From: Balaenoptera acutorostrata
Lineage: Eukaryota > Chordata > Mammalia > Artiodactyla > Balaenopteridae
Direction of reading: 5' to 3'
Assembly (NCBI RefSeq): GCF_949987535.1
Contig: NC_080080.1
Location: 64,447,006 to 64,511,005, forward strand
Length of the DNA stretch: 64,000 bases
The stretch's first letter is position 1. The number at the start of each line of letters is the position of its first letter. The position numbers and the translations under genes were made by a program. This document shows, piece after piece, positions 14,241 to 24,590 of this stretch. The notes beneath the pieces were generated by a model that was not told the DNA's origin, did not search any database, and saw only the letters and a list, made by a program, of their open reading frames with translations.

Positions 14241-14426
14241 AATAAATAGTTTTTAAAAATGTAATGGAAATAATTTCAGGAAAAATTAAAAACGCATCAA
14301 CTGATATTTTGTTCTGAACAAAAGCAAAATGTACTAAACTCAGTTTCTGATTTTATCTTACCAGTAGCCTGTACTCCAATTATCAGTTAAAATAACTAAA
14401 CCCTGTTTTCAATTAAAAAAACAAAA
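14241..14426 (+). other. Candidate L1 3'-transduced segment
   Basis: About 170 nt of non-L1 sequence after the L1 3' end, finishing in an A-rich run (AATTAAAAAAACAAAAAA) directly before the candidate outer TSD at 14427-14444. This is the layout of an L1 transcript that read past its own signal. No canonical AATAAA is present. It could also be plain flanking DNA. Confidence 0.4.
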
Positions 14427-14476
14427 AAGAATTAACAGTGTGAATTTATAGCCTGAGAAGTGGAATGATTGCTTTT

Positions 14477-14601
14477 CTTTTTTATTTTTTTGGCCACGCG
14501 TGTGGCTTGCAGGATCTTAGTCCCCTGACCAGGGATCAAACCCGTGCCCCCCTGCAGTGGAAGCATGGAATCCTAAACACTGAACCGCCAGGGAATTCCC
14601 T
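14477..14601 (-). mobile_element. Short CHR-type SINE with TSD
   Basis: Antisense copy: T-rich tail, 'ttggccacgcgtgtggcttgcaggatc', and head ending GCCAGGGAATTCCC. The TSD GGAATGATTGCTTTT (14462-14476) pairs with GGAGTGGTTGCTTTT (14602-14616), with two transitions. Confidence 0.92.
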
Positions 14602-14616
14602 GGAGTGGTTGCTTTT

Positions 14617-15530
14617 AATGGTACTTAAAGAAAGAGGACAACCTCAAATCCCACAAATTTCAAGGCACAGTAGAATCCTAGGAAATTTCTAGTATTCTGT
14701 TCTTTAACCACAGATAGCTTTCTGATCATTGTAAAACCAAACTTGATGATTGATCCAATAAGCCGAATTAAAATGTCAGTTCAGTTAGCGTCTGGTGGTT
14801 ATATGCCTACCATGTAAAATTTAAGATATTGATTGAGAAAAGGGTGGTAACCTAAAAAATTGAACAGGGATCATTTTGAACCCCTCATGACCCTCCTCAA
14901 CAGTTAAATCAATCTGCCACCATCTTTTGGTAAGAAGCAGGGACTCCCTTATACCTGGAGATACCTTCTGGGGAGAGGTAATTCTCACCTCACCTGCCGT
15001 TGTTTCAGAGTAAGAATACAAATGGATCCCTGGGGACTCCCAGGATTCAGCATCAAAGTTAATGGAAGATTACTGCCAACTCCATAAAGACAAGATCACC
15101 AGGAGCTTAGATCCCTCAGGAATAAAAGTTCGAGTCACGCTACTGGGTAAAAAACTCCAGCCAGGAGGTTTACTGGCTGACGGCAAAGGAAACATAGTAA
15201 TGGAAGAGGAAAATCATAAAAACCTGCTTCAACCTTACTACCTGTTGTAGAAATGACAATTACAACCTTTCCTTTATATTCTTCCCTGCTATGCCCTGTG
15301 TATATTTACATGTGTTAACTACTTTCCTTTTTTGTTTTTCCCACCATCTCCTTTTTCCACCACTATTTTATTTAGGTCTTTTGGAGGTTTAACTTTATAA
15401 TTAGTCCTTGAGGGGATCACAAGAGAACTAGACAAGAAACTGATATTATTTAGAGAACTCAGATTTCTTTTTTAATTCAGTAATTGGCAAGACAGTTGCT
15501 CCTTTTCAAGAAAAGAAGGGCTAGTGCTTA
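14617..15530. other. Unassigned sequence
   Basis: No young repeat. The 62- and 66-codon open frames here show no family resemblance. The texture (for example around 15050-15260) suggests an ancient, unnamed interspersed repeat, but I cannot assign one. Confidence 0.4.
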
Positions 15531-15925
15531 TTTTTCCCAGTTTTACTGAGATATAATTGACATGCAGCACAGTATAGGTTTATTTATCCATTCCACCTTT
15601 GATGGACATTTAGGTTGTCTCCAGTTTTGAGCTGTTACAAAAAATACTGCTATGAACTTTTTTGTACATGGCTTTTAGGGCTCATAGATACACATTTTGT
15701 GTAAAAGCCAGAAGTCAAGTTGCAGATTCACAGGGAATGCATATGCTTGGTGTTACACGTTTTTGGCTAATGGTTTCCTAAGGTGGTTGTACCAATTTAT
15801 GCTTTCACCAGCAGTGTATGAGAATTCCAGCTACTCCACATTCTTATAAACCAATACTCAGTATTGACATTTTTATTTTAGCCATTCTAGTGGAGGTGTA
15901 GTTGTATTGCATTTATTTAGATATT
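15531..15925 (-). mobile_element. Old L1 3' fragment, antisense
   Basis: Antisense L1 3' UTR and ORF2 end ('ttttactgagatataattgaca', 'tatgaacttttttgtacatgg', 'caccagcagtgtatgagaattcc'). Strongly diverged. Confidence 0.75.
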
Positions 15926-16020
15926 CTCACCCATGCACCTGATGGTCAATTAATCTACAACAAAGGAGGCAAGACTATATAATGGAGAAAAGACAGTCTC
16001 TTCAATAAATGGTGCTGGGA

Positions 16021-16154
16021 GGGGACTTCCCTGGTGGTCCACTGGTTAAGACTCCACACTTCCACTGCAGGGGGTGAGGGTTCGATCCCTGGTTGGGGAA
16101 CTAAGATCCTGCATGCTGAGCGGAGAGGGCAAAAAAAAAAAAAAAAAAAAAAAA
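16021..16154 (+). mobile_element. Short CHR-type SINE inside L1
   Basis: Head GGGGACTTCCCTGGTGGTCC, a body of about 100 nt and an A-run of about 24. It is flanked by 'ggtgctggga' (16011-16020) and 'gttctgggaa' (from 16155), the diverged TSD taken from the L1. Confidence 0.9.
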
Positions 16155-17251
16155 GTTCTGGGAAATCTGGACAGCTACATGTAAAAAAATGAAATTAGAA
16201 CATTCTTTAACACTATACACAAAAATAAACTCAAAATGGATTAGAGACCTAAATGTAAGACTGGGTACTGTAAAACTCTTAGAGGAAAACATAGGCAGAA
16301 CACTCTTTGACATAAATCGCAGCAGTATCTTTTTCAATGCATCTCCTAGAGTAATGGCAATAAAAACAAAAATAAATGATTGAGACCTAATTAAACTGAA
16401 AAGCTTTTGCACAGCAAAGGAAACCAATAAACAAAACGAAAAGACAACCCACAGAATGGGAGAAAATATTTGCAGACGATGCAACCGACAAGGGATTAAT
16501 CTCCAAAATTTACAAATAGCTCATGTGGCTCAATATCAAAAAAACAACCCAATCAAAAAATAGGTAGAAGCAGCTATACTCTAATAAAAATTAATTTTAA
16601 AAAATGCACAGAAGACCTAAGTAGACATTTCTCCAAAGAGGACATACAGATGGCAAAGAGGTACGTGAAAAGATGCTCAACATCGCTAATTGTTAGATAA
16701 ATGCAAATCAAACTACAATGAGATATCACCTCATGCCAGTCAGAATGGCCATCATCAAAAAGTCTACAAACAATAAATGCTGGAGACGGTGTGGAGAAAG
16801 GGAACCCTCATACACTCTTGGTGGGAATGTAAACTGGTACAGCCACTATGGAGAACAATATGGAGGTTCCTTAAGAAAGTAAAAATAGCACTACCATATG
16901 ATCCAGTAATCCCACTCCTGTGCAAATATCCAGAGGAAAACATTGTTTGAAAGGATACATGCACCCCAATGTTCATTGCAGCGCTGTTTACGATAGCCAA
17001 AACATGGAAGCAGCCTGAATATTCATCAACAGATGAATGGGTAAAGAAGACGTAGTACATATATACAATGGAATATTACTCAGCCATTAAAGAGAATAAA
17101 ATTAATGCCATTTGCAGCAACATGGATGGACCTGGAGATTATCATACTAAGTGAAGTAAGTCAGACAAAGACAAATACCATAGGATATTGCTTATGTGTG
17201 GAATCTAAAAAAAAAAATGATACAAATGAACTTATTTACAAACCAGAAATG

Positions 17252-17385
17252 GGAATTCTCAGAAGTCAGTGGTTAGGACTCCGCACTTTCACTGCTGAGG
17301 GCCCGGGTTCAATCCCTGGTCAGGGAACAAAGATCCCACAAGCTGCGAGGCAGGGCAAATTAAAAAAAAAACAAAAAAAAAAACA
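17252..17385 (+). mobile_element. Short CHR-type SINE inside L1
   Basis: Head GGGAATTCTCAGAAGTCAGTGG, degraded near box A, with box B GGGTTCAATCCC intact and an A-rich tail. The surrounding L1 resumes as 'cagactcacagac'. Confidence 0.88.
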
Positions 17386-17508
17386 GACTCACAGACTTAG
17401 AGAATGAACTTATGGTTACCAGGGGGAAAGGGTCAGGGAGCGGGAGGGATAGATTGGGAGTTTGGGATTGACATGTACACACTGCTATATTTAAAACAGA
17501 TAACCAGG

Positions 17509-17640
17509 GCTTCTCTGATGGGACAGTGGTTGAGAATCTGCCTGCCAATGCAGGGAACATGGGTTCAGTTCCTGGTCTGGGAAGATCCCACATGCCGTGG
17601 AGCAACTAAGCCCGTGCACCACAACTACTGAGCTCCCACT
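17509..17640 (+). mobile_element. 3'-truncated CHR-type SINE
   Basis: Head GGGCTTCTCTGATGGGACAG through 'accacaactactgagct', then stops without an A-tail, so the 3' half is missing. The gap may reflect a later deletion that also removed the end of the L1. Confidence 0.85.
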
Positions 17641-17807
17641 TCCATGAGTTTTTGCTTAAATGATTCTAAAATTTAGGACCACATTTTCCCTTCCCCAAGG
17701 ATTTTTAAGACACTAATTCACTGTTTGCTAATACTAAAGTGGAGGATTCTGATGCCAAACTGATTTGTTCTTGATTTTTTTAAGGCAATATTTACAGTTT
17801 TCTTTCT

Positions 17808-17973
17808 TTTTTCTTTTTTTTTTTTTTGAAGTATAATTGACTTACAATATTATCTTAGTTTCAGGCATGCAACACTGTGATTCAAAACTTTTATAGATCA
17901 TACTGCATTTATAGTTATTATAAAATATTGACTGTATTCCCTGTGCTGTACGATCACCACTCTTTATGTTTAA
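17808..17973 (-). mobile_element. L1 3' UTR end, antisense
   Basis: T-run followed by 'gaagtataattgacttacaat' and 'attccctgtgctgtacgatc', the antisense L1 3' terminus. Very short, 5'-truncated insertion. Confidence 0.85.
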
Positions 17974-17987
17974 ATACCAGTATTTTT

Positions 17988-18281
17988 TTAAAAAATTAAT
18001 TAATTAATTTGTTTATTTTTGGCTGTGTTGGGTCTTCGTTTCTGTGTGAGGGCTTTCTCTAGTTGCGGCGAGCGGGGGCCACTCTTCATCGCGGTGCGCG
18101 GACCTCTCACTATCGCAGCCTCTCTTGTTGCGGAGCACAGGCTCCAGACGCGCAGGCTCAGTAATTGTGGCTCACGGGCCCAGTTGCTCTGCGGCATGTG
18201 GGATCCTCCCAGACCAGGCTCGAACCCATGTCCCCTGTATTGGCAGGCGGATTCTCAACCACTGCACCACCAGGGAAGCCC
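17988..18281 (-). mobile_element. CHR-type SINE with TSD
   Basis: Antisense long form ('ggctgtgttgggtcttcgtttctgtg' to 'accaccagggaagcc'). The 14-bp TSD ATACCAGTATTTTT is exact at 17974-17987 and 18282-18295. Confidence 0.97.
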
Positions 18282-18295
18282 ATACCAGTATTTTT

Positions 18296-18695
18296 ATTAG
18301 GCTATGTCTCTGTGCTGATTGAGCTGTATTACCTTTCCAAAATTTTCATTAAAACACACTTTTAATCTTTCCATCAATTTTTATGATAAAAACTTTCAAA
18401 TGTTGAGAAAAGTTAATAGTACACTGAACATCCATATGCCCTTCACCTAGATTTAGCAGTTGTTAACATTTGCCACATTTGCTTTATCTATATCTATATC
18501 TATTATTTTATCAGTCAGGATTCTCCAGAGAAACGAAGCCAATAGGATATATCCATATCTATCTTTCTATCAATCTGTAGCTCTATATAGATATATAGTT
18601 CTTTTTCTCTCTTTCCTTCCCTCTCTCTATAGATAGGTAGATAGATAGATAGAGATATATATAACAAGATTTAGTTTAAGAAATTTTCTCATGCG
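18296..18695. repeat. Old repeat fragments and (TAGA)/(TATC) microsatellite
   Basis: 18370-18480 resembles an old L1 3' end. 18505-18560 reads like a known mammalian interspersed repeat ('gattctccagagaaacgaagccaatagga') I cannot name with certainty. Simple repeats: TATC-type at 18485-18505 and GATA-type at 18629-18660. Confidence 0.5.
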
Positions 18696-18892
18696 GGACT
18701 TCCTTGGTGGTCCAGTGGGTAAGACTCCACACTGCTCCCAATGCAGGGGGCCTGGGTTCGATCCCTGGTCGGGGAACTAGATCCTGAATGCTGCAACTAA
18801 AAGATCCTGCATGCTGAAATGAAGATCCCAAGCGCCACAACTAAGACCTGGTGCAGCCTACATAAATAAATAAACAAATATTAAAAAAAAAT
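18696..18892 (+). mobile_element. CHR-type SINE
   Basis: Head GGGACTTCCTTGGTGGTCCAG, box B GGGTTCGATCCC, a body with 'gatcctgcatgctg' repeats, and tail (AAATAAAT)n followed by an A-run. Same group as 9568 and 58752. Confidence 0.92.
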
Positions 18893-18931
18893 AAAGTCAA
18901 CTGGATTTTAGATGTACTCATCTACAAAGTA

Positions 18932-19468
18932 CAGTTGTCCCTCCTTTTCCCAGGAAATTGGCTCCAGAAGACCCAAAAGCCCCTGTGGATACCAAAATCC
19001 TCCAATGCTCAAATTGCATATATAAAATAGCATAGTACAGGGACTTCCCTGGTGGCGCAGTGGTTAAGAATCCACCTGTCCCTGCAGGGGACATGGGTTC
19101 GATCCCTGGTCTGGGAAGATCCCACATGCTGCAGAGCAACTAAGCCCGTGCACCACAACTACTGAGCCTGTGTTCTAGAGCCCGAGAGCTACAACTACTG
19201 AGCTCACATGCTGCAACTACTAAAGCCCGTGCACCTAGAGCCTGTGCTCCACAACAAGGGAAGCCACCGCAATGAGAAGCCCGTGCACCGCAACGAAGAG
19301 TAGCTCCCGATCGCCGCAACTAGAGAAAGCCCGCTCACAGCAACAAAGACCCAACGCAGCCAAAAATAATGAAATAATAAAATAAAATAAAATAGCATAG
19401 CACAATATGGATACTGTCGGCCCTCTCTACCTGCAGGTTTCACATCTGCGGATATGGAGAGCCAACTG
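18932..19468. mobile_element. Tigger-like (pogo) MITE, carrying a SINE
   Basis: Left terminus CAGTTGTCCCTCCTTTTCCC and right terminus (reverse complement) CAGTTGGCTCTCCATATCCG are inverted, and both are flanked by TA (18930-18931, 19469-19470), as expected for TA-targeting pogo/Tigger elements. The interior is short and noncoding. A SINE at 19040-19390 splits it. The exact family is not settled. Confidence 0.7.
19040..19390 (+). mobile_element. CHR-type SINE inside the Tigger-like MITE
   Basis: Longest-form copy with extra 'ctagagcc...gctacaactactgagc' units. TSD AAAATAGCATAGTACA (19024-19039) and AAAATAGCATAGCACA (19391-19406), with one mismatch. Confidence 0.95.
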
Positions 19469-19568
19469 TACTGTCACAGCAATACCTTGATTAGTGTTTG
19501 ATTAAATAACTGGGTACTATAGCCTAGCTGAACTGACACATCAAGTTAACTATCAAAATTATCTATAT

Positions 19569-19684
19569 GGGACTTCCCTGGCAGTCCAGTGGTTAAGACT
19601 CCACGCTTCCACTGCAGGGGCATGGGTTCGATCCCTAGTGGTGGAACTAAGATCCTGCATGCCATGCGGCACAGCCAAAAAAAA
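19569..19684 (+). mobile_element. Short CHR-type SINE with TSD
   Basis: Head GGGACTTCCCTGGCAGTCCA, ending 'gccatgcggcacagcc' and an A-run. TSD AAAATTATCTATAT is exact at 19555-19568 and 19685-19698. Confidence 0.95.
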
Positions 19685-19930
19685 AAAATTATCTATATAT
19701 TTCTCTATATGTCTGTAGCTCTCTCATTATATAGAATACATATATGTGTGTGTGTGAAATTTGCAATTTTCTGAAAGTTGCAGAAATCCTGACACTTCGC
19801 CCATAAATACTTGAACATGTTTCTCCTAAGGACTAGGTTATTCCCCGACATAACACAATACAGTGAGGACAAGGTAATTTAACTTTGATTCGATAACAGT
19901 AAAATTTCCCAAACTGTTCTAATAAATTTT

Positions 19931-20274
19931 TTTATATAAATTTATTTATTTTTGGCTGCATTGGGTCTTCGTTGCTGCATGTGGGCTCTCTCTACTTGAG
20001 GTGAGTGGGGGCTACTCTTTGTTGCGGTGTGCGGGCTTCTCATTGTGGTGGCTTTTCTTGTTGTGGAGCACAGGCTCTTGGTGTGCACGCTTCAGTGGTT
20101 GTGGCTCATGGGCTCAGTAGTTGTGGCTCGCGGGCTCTAGAGCGCAAGCTTCAGTAGTTGTGGCGCACGGGCTTAGTTGCTCCGCGGCATGTGGGATCTT
20201 CCCGGACCAGGGCTTGAACCCGTGTCCCCTGCATTGGCGGGCAGATTCTCAACCACTGCGCCACCAGGGAAGTC
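19931..20274 (-). mobile_element. CHR-type SINE with TSD
   Basis: Antisense long form. TSD CTGTTCTAATAAATTTT is exact at 19914-19930 and 20275-20291. Confidence 0.97.
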
Positions 20275-20291
20275 CTGTTCTAATAAATTTT

Positions 20292-20817
20292 AAATCTAGC
20301 GTTTATTGAAGATTACTTATTGCCTTTAATTGTTTTGTCTTTTTATTTTTCTTTAATTCCAGAGCCATCCTCCACTTTTTTTTTTTTTTTTTTTTTTGGT
20401 CACACTGACATTTTTGAAGAGGCCAGGCCAATTGTGTTCTAGAATGTCTCACAGTCTGGATTTGACTGATTGTTCCTTCATGATTAGATTCAGGTTAAAA
20501 TTTTAGTCAAAGAATACTAAATGAGTAATGCTATATTACCGTCAAATCCCACCAGGAGGCACATAATTTTAGTTTGTCTCATCATTGGTTTCATCACTTG
20601 GTTCATGCACTGTCTGCCAGATTCCTCTATTAATAAAGATAAGCTTTCCCCTTTAAAATTGACAAGGAACCTGAGGGTTGATACTTTGATACTTTGTGAC
20701 GATCCTGTTCCTCAACAACATTTCACCTAATGGAATTTGTGTCCACTGATGCTCTTTGCCTGAATCAGTTACTACATTGGTGGTTGCAAAACAGTGATCT
20801 TCTAATTCTATCATTGA
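20292..20817. repeat. Probable old L1 3' UTR fragment
   Basis: Contains a 22-nt T-run at about 20380-20398. The stretch around 20780 ('ttggtggttgcaaaacagtgatcttctaattc') resembles the 3' UTR of old L1M-type elements. Orientation and family are uncertain. Confidence 0.4.
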
Positions 20818-20866
20818 TTCTCTCTCTCTCTCTCTCTTTTTGACTGCATTGGGTCTTCATTGTGCG
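20818..20866 (-). repeat. (CT)n plus a tiny SINE 3' remnant
   Basis: A (CT)10 run followed by 'gactgcattgggtcttcattg', which matches the antisense 3' end of the long CHR SINEs for about 25 nt and then stops. Confidence 0.55.
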
Positions 20867-20957
20867 TATTATGATTTAAGAAGCTAATAGGAATCTTTCT
20901 CCACATCAAACCAAAGGTATATGACCCACACAACCTTCCCTCTTTAAATGCCTAACA

Positions 20958-21275
20958 GGGCTTCCCTGGTGGCGCAGTGGTTGGGAATCTGCCTGCTAAT
21001 GCAGGGGACGCGGGTTCGAGCCCTGGTCTGGGAAGATCCCACATGCCACGGACCAGCTGGGCCCGTGAGCCACAACTGCTGAGCCTGCGCGTCTGGAGCC
21101 TGTGCCCCGCAACGGGAGGGGCCGCGATGGTGAAAGGCCCGCGCACCGCGATGAAGAGCGGTCCCTGCACCGCGATGAAGAGTGGCCCCCACTTGCCGTA
21201 ACTAGAGAAAGCCCTCGCACGAACCGAAGACCCAACACAGCCAAAAATAAAAGAAATAAATAGATAAAGTAGCTA
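20958..21275 (+). mobile_element. CHR-type SINE with internal duplication, TSD
   Basis: Carries 'caccgcgatgaagag' twice in tandem, the variant 'cgcacgaaccgaagaccc', and a tail ending AAAGTAGCTAT. The same three traits occur at 42005 and 54916. TSD TAAATGCCTAACA is exact at 20945-20957 and 21276-21288. Confidence 0.97.
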
Positions 21276-21455
21276 TAAATGCCTAACATTTTCAAATATC
21301 CTCCTCTATTGACTCCTTTTAGCTTATGATAATGCTCAAATCACTTTCTGAAAACAAACAAGAAACAAAACTTCTCCCTACTCTTGACCTTGCATTTGTC
21401 ACTACTGCAGTCTTATCTCCCTTTTTCTCATCTCCTCCAAGCCTTTGATGTCTCT

Positions 21456-21777
21456 CTTTTTTTTAAATATAAATTTATTTATTTATTTATTGTCTGTGTT
21501 GGGTCTTTGTTGCTGTGCGCTGGCTTTCCCTAGCTGCGGCAAGCGGGGGCTACTCTTTGTTGCGGTGCACGGGCTTCTCACTGCAGTGGCTTCTCCTTGT
21601 TGTGGAGCGTGGGCTCTAGGCGCATGGGCTTCAGTAGTTGTGGCACGAGGGCTCAGTAGCTGCAACTCGCAGGCTTAGTTGCTCCGCGGCATGTGGGAAC
21701 TTCCTGGACCAGGGATCGAACCCATGTCCCCTGCATTGGCAGGCGGATTCTTAAGTACTGCACCACCAGGGAAGTCC
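21456..21777 (-). mobile_element. CHR-type SINE with TSD
   Basis: Antisense long form. TSD AAGCCTTTGATGTCTCT (21439-21455) and AAGCCTTTGATGCCTCT (21778-21794), with one mismatch. Confidence 0.96.
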
Positions 21778-21794
21778 AAGCCTTTGATGCCTCT

Positions 21795-22430
21795 TTATCT
21801 TCACTTACCAGTTCGCTCCACAGTTCACTACAACAAAAAGTAATCTGATGAAGAGCACTGATGTACTCCACATTGCCAATTCAGTTTTTATTTGTGTGTT
21901 TGTTTTACAAATCTTGAAGGAATTTACATTATTGATTACTTACTCCCTCCTCAAGACTCTTTTGACTTCTAGGCCACATTTCTCTTAAATGTTGGTGTTC
22001 CTTTAGCCACTGACCTCAGCATTATGTTTTTTTCTCCCTTGAACTCTCTCTTGGAGTGATCTCTTTATTTTCATGGTTTCAAATGTAATCATTTTACTGA
22101 ATGAGCTGGACTCCATGTGGTGCTGTCTCCCATTGTCCTTTAAAACCTGCTCCATGGGTTTTCCTTGCCTTGGATGAAATCTCAGGAAGGTGCCAGAACA
22201 TCTGCAGTCCCTCTGTCACAAGAACAGTTTCTTTAAAAAAAAAAGAACAGTTTCTTATCAGTCATTAAAATTTTCAGGCCGTCTAGTATTACATCATAAT
22301 CCAAAACTTCACTTAAATGAAAGCTCCTCCGTATCCTCTCCCAGCTTAAGCCCTTGGTGTAGAATGTCTGCCGAATATATTCCAGTTGAGATGTAGTAGT
22401 GGACATCTGTACTTTTTGTCTCTCTTGCAT
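21795..22430. other. Unassigned, probably an ancient repeat
   Basis: CT-rich text with phrases ('cttggagtgatctctttattttcatggtttcaaat') typical of an old mammalian LINE-derived repeat, continuing on both sides of the SINE at 21456. I cannot name the family. No gene seen. Confidence 0.35.
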
Positions 22431-22800
22431 CTCTTATCTCCCCTCACCCTAGTGTAAGAAGCTTCTTTCTTATGGGAAGTCTCATTTCATGTGATCTGAG
22501 TGGGGCTGGCTCCACTCCCACCCATGCTACAGCCCAGGCCTGATCAATCAGATCACTGATTGGTTGAGAGATGAAGCTGATTATAGCTAAGCCAGTTGGA
22601 CCCCCCTCCCAGATCTTTGCTGTTAGAATAATCCACTGGGGTTACTGAGCTGGTAGGATGGATATGAGTCTGGAGACTAGAGGCTATCTTGAACACCACA
22701 GAGACTGACAGAAAAAGGGCCCTCCACATCAGCTGAGCCTCTGGTCCCAGGATTTCCTAGTGAATTCATTTGAGATAGATTTTACAAGTTTCATTTTTAA
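22431..22800. repeat. Ancient interspersed repeat, family unnamed
   Basis: The string 'gtggggctggctccactcccaccc ... ctgagctggtaggatggatatgagtctggag' recurs across mammalian genomes in my recollection, but I cannot assign it. No coding potential. Confidence 0.35.
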
Positions 22801-22879
22801 AAGGCATGAGAGATGACTTATGGGAAACTTTAAATCCTCAAATATGTCCAAAATGGAATCATTTTTTCTTTCCCTTCTA

Positions 22880-23825
22880 TTTGCGTTTCTTCTGTCTGTA
22901 CCAACTCTTTTACTTTCAAATCAGAAACCTGGCATTCAACTCCTTCCTTGTCCCTTATATGCAACAAATCTCAGTCCTGTCTGTTCCCCTTCCTAAATAT
23001 CTCAAGAGTCCTTTTTCTACATTCCCTAGTCCAAGCCCTCATCCTCCATCTGTCAGGCCCTTACAATAGCCTCCTTTTCTGATCTGACCTGATCAAATCT
23101 GTTCAGAACAGTCATTTCAAAATATAAATCTGGCCTTACCACCTCCCATTTGAAAATAACTCAAATTTGCCAAATGATTTCTTTCTTCTTCTTTTTTTTA
23201 ATATTTACTTATTTGGTTGCGTGGGGTCTTAGTTGTGGCAGGCAGGCTCCTTAGTTGAGGCACATGGGCTCCTTAGTTGTGGCATGTGAACTCTTAGTTG
23301 CTGCATGCATGTGGGATCTAGTTCCCTGAACAGGGATTGAACCAGGGCCCCCTGCATTGGGAGCGTGGAGTCCTATCCACTGCACCACCAGGGAAGTCCC
23401 GCCAAATGGTTTCTAAGATAAAGTCCAACCTTGCCAGCCAACAAAGCCTTCCATGACCAGATCTGGCCTGCCTCTTGTCTCTCACCTCCCTCCATCAGTT
23501 TCTTTTGGGTGACACCAAAATGTTTTCCATCCTCTGTAGACATCCATTATGTGATGCATGCTCTCTCTGCACAGAATGCCTCTTTTCTCCTTTTCACCTC
23601 TGCTCAGGCTTTGGCTCTTTCAGGAAGCCATCTTCAGCTCCTAGGCAAGGTCAAGTGCCCCTCATTTATAATCCCGTCATAGCCAGTAAATAACTTTTTC
23701 CCTATTCTACCAAAATCCTCTCTTTCAACTGTTTTCCTGATTGCAAGCAATGTGAATAAGGAGGCTATCTTTATCATCTTTGTATCCCCAATGCCTGGCA
23801 TTCAATATATGCTTTGGGGACAAAA
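22880..23825 (+). repeat. L2 element, split by a SINE
   Basis: Sense L2 text on both sides of the SINE at 23183-23400 ('ccttccatgaccagatctggcctgcctc', 'cttcaggaagccatcttcagctcc'-like). The 3' end is at 'tgtatccccaatgcctggcattcaatatatg'. Ancient, with no frame. Confidence 0.75.
23183..23400 (-). mobile_element. CHR-type SINE inside L2, with TSD
   Basis: Antisense medium form. TSD GCCAAATGATTTCT (23169-23182) and GCCAAATGGTTTCT (23401-23414). Confidence 0.95.
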
Positions 23826-24029
23826 TTGCCACATATTTTGTATTTTGTCAAACTGTCTGAAAATTCACCAATTAGATATATTTAGGGGCATCAGATATTC
23901 TTAGCAAAATGTAAAGTCTACCTTGCCTATTAGGTTTCATAGTTTAAAATGAATCAATTTGATTAGAGTTACTTTTATTTTAAAACCTCACTTACATGGG
24001 TCATTAAGAGAATGGATTTGGAAGGACAA

Positions 24030-24250
24030 TATGGCATACTAGTTAATGAACTCGATCTGTAGAGTAATGGAGTTAGAGTTTCCAAGGTAAGATTCTGACT
24101 CTTCTATTCAGAAGCTGGGTGACTCTGGCAAACTACCTAGCCTCTCTAAGCCTGTTTCCTAGCCTATAAAATGGGAATTGTTTTAAAGATTAAATAATAT
24201 AGGAAATACAAGTGCCTCTCACAGTGCCTGTGTGGCACATATAAATGTTC
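24030..24250 (+). repeat. MIR
   Basis: Nearly full-length sense MIR: 'agctgggtgactctggcaaac', 'ctctctaagcctgtttcctagcctataaaatggg', ending 'cagtgcctgtgtggcacatataaatgttcaat'. Confidence 0.8.
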
Positions 24251-24590
24251 AATCCAAGGTAGCTGTTCTCTTGATCGTCATTAATAAGGGCGGATCTGGG
24301 AGGATGCCATGTGAAGAAGGGCAATGGTGGGGCGGGGAGATGCAAGATTTCAACCTTGAATATCTGTGTATGGCAATTTCAGTTCAGAGCAGAGTGTCCA
24401 GTCTCTTCTATGTTCACAAAGTGGTGTGAAATCTGGGGATCTTGGCATGGGTATTTCTCAATCACTGCCATACACTCCACTCCTTAGCCAGCATTTCATC
24501 TGTCCACTGCAGAGAGAACAGAGTAATTCAGAAGAATAACTAGGCATCACCTCTCATCCATGTGGTGCTGTGTCGTTCACCAAGCTCCTT
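24251..24590. other. No recognisable feature
   Basis: Unique-looking sequence between two MIR copies. No exon, RNA gene or repeat recognised. Confidence 0.5.

Larger units (their letters stand above)
15938..17508 (+). mobile_element. L1 3' region, 5'-truncated, with nested inserts
   Basis: ORF2 C-terminal region in the same direction as the 10148 copy, from 'caacaaaggaggcaagac' to 'ttaaaacagataacc'. It holds a SINE at 16021-16154, a tiny L1-tail insert at about 16568-16603, and a SINE at 17252-17372. It is truncated at its 3' end by another SINE at 17509. ORF2 is broken by many frameshifts. Confidence 0.88.
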
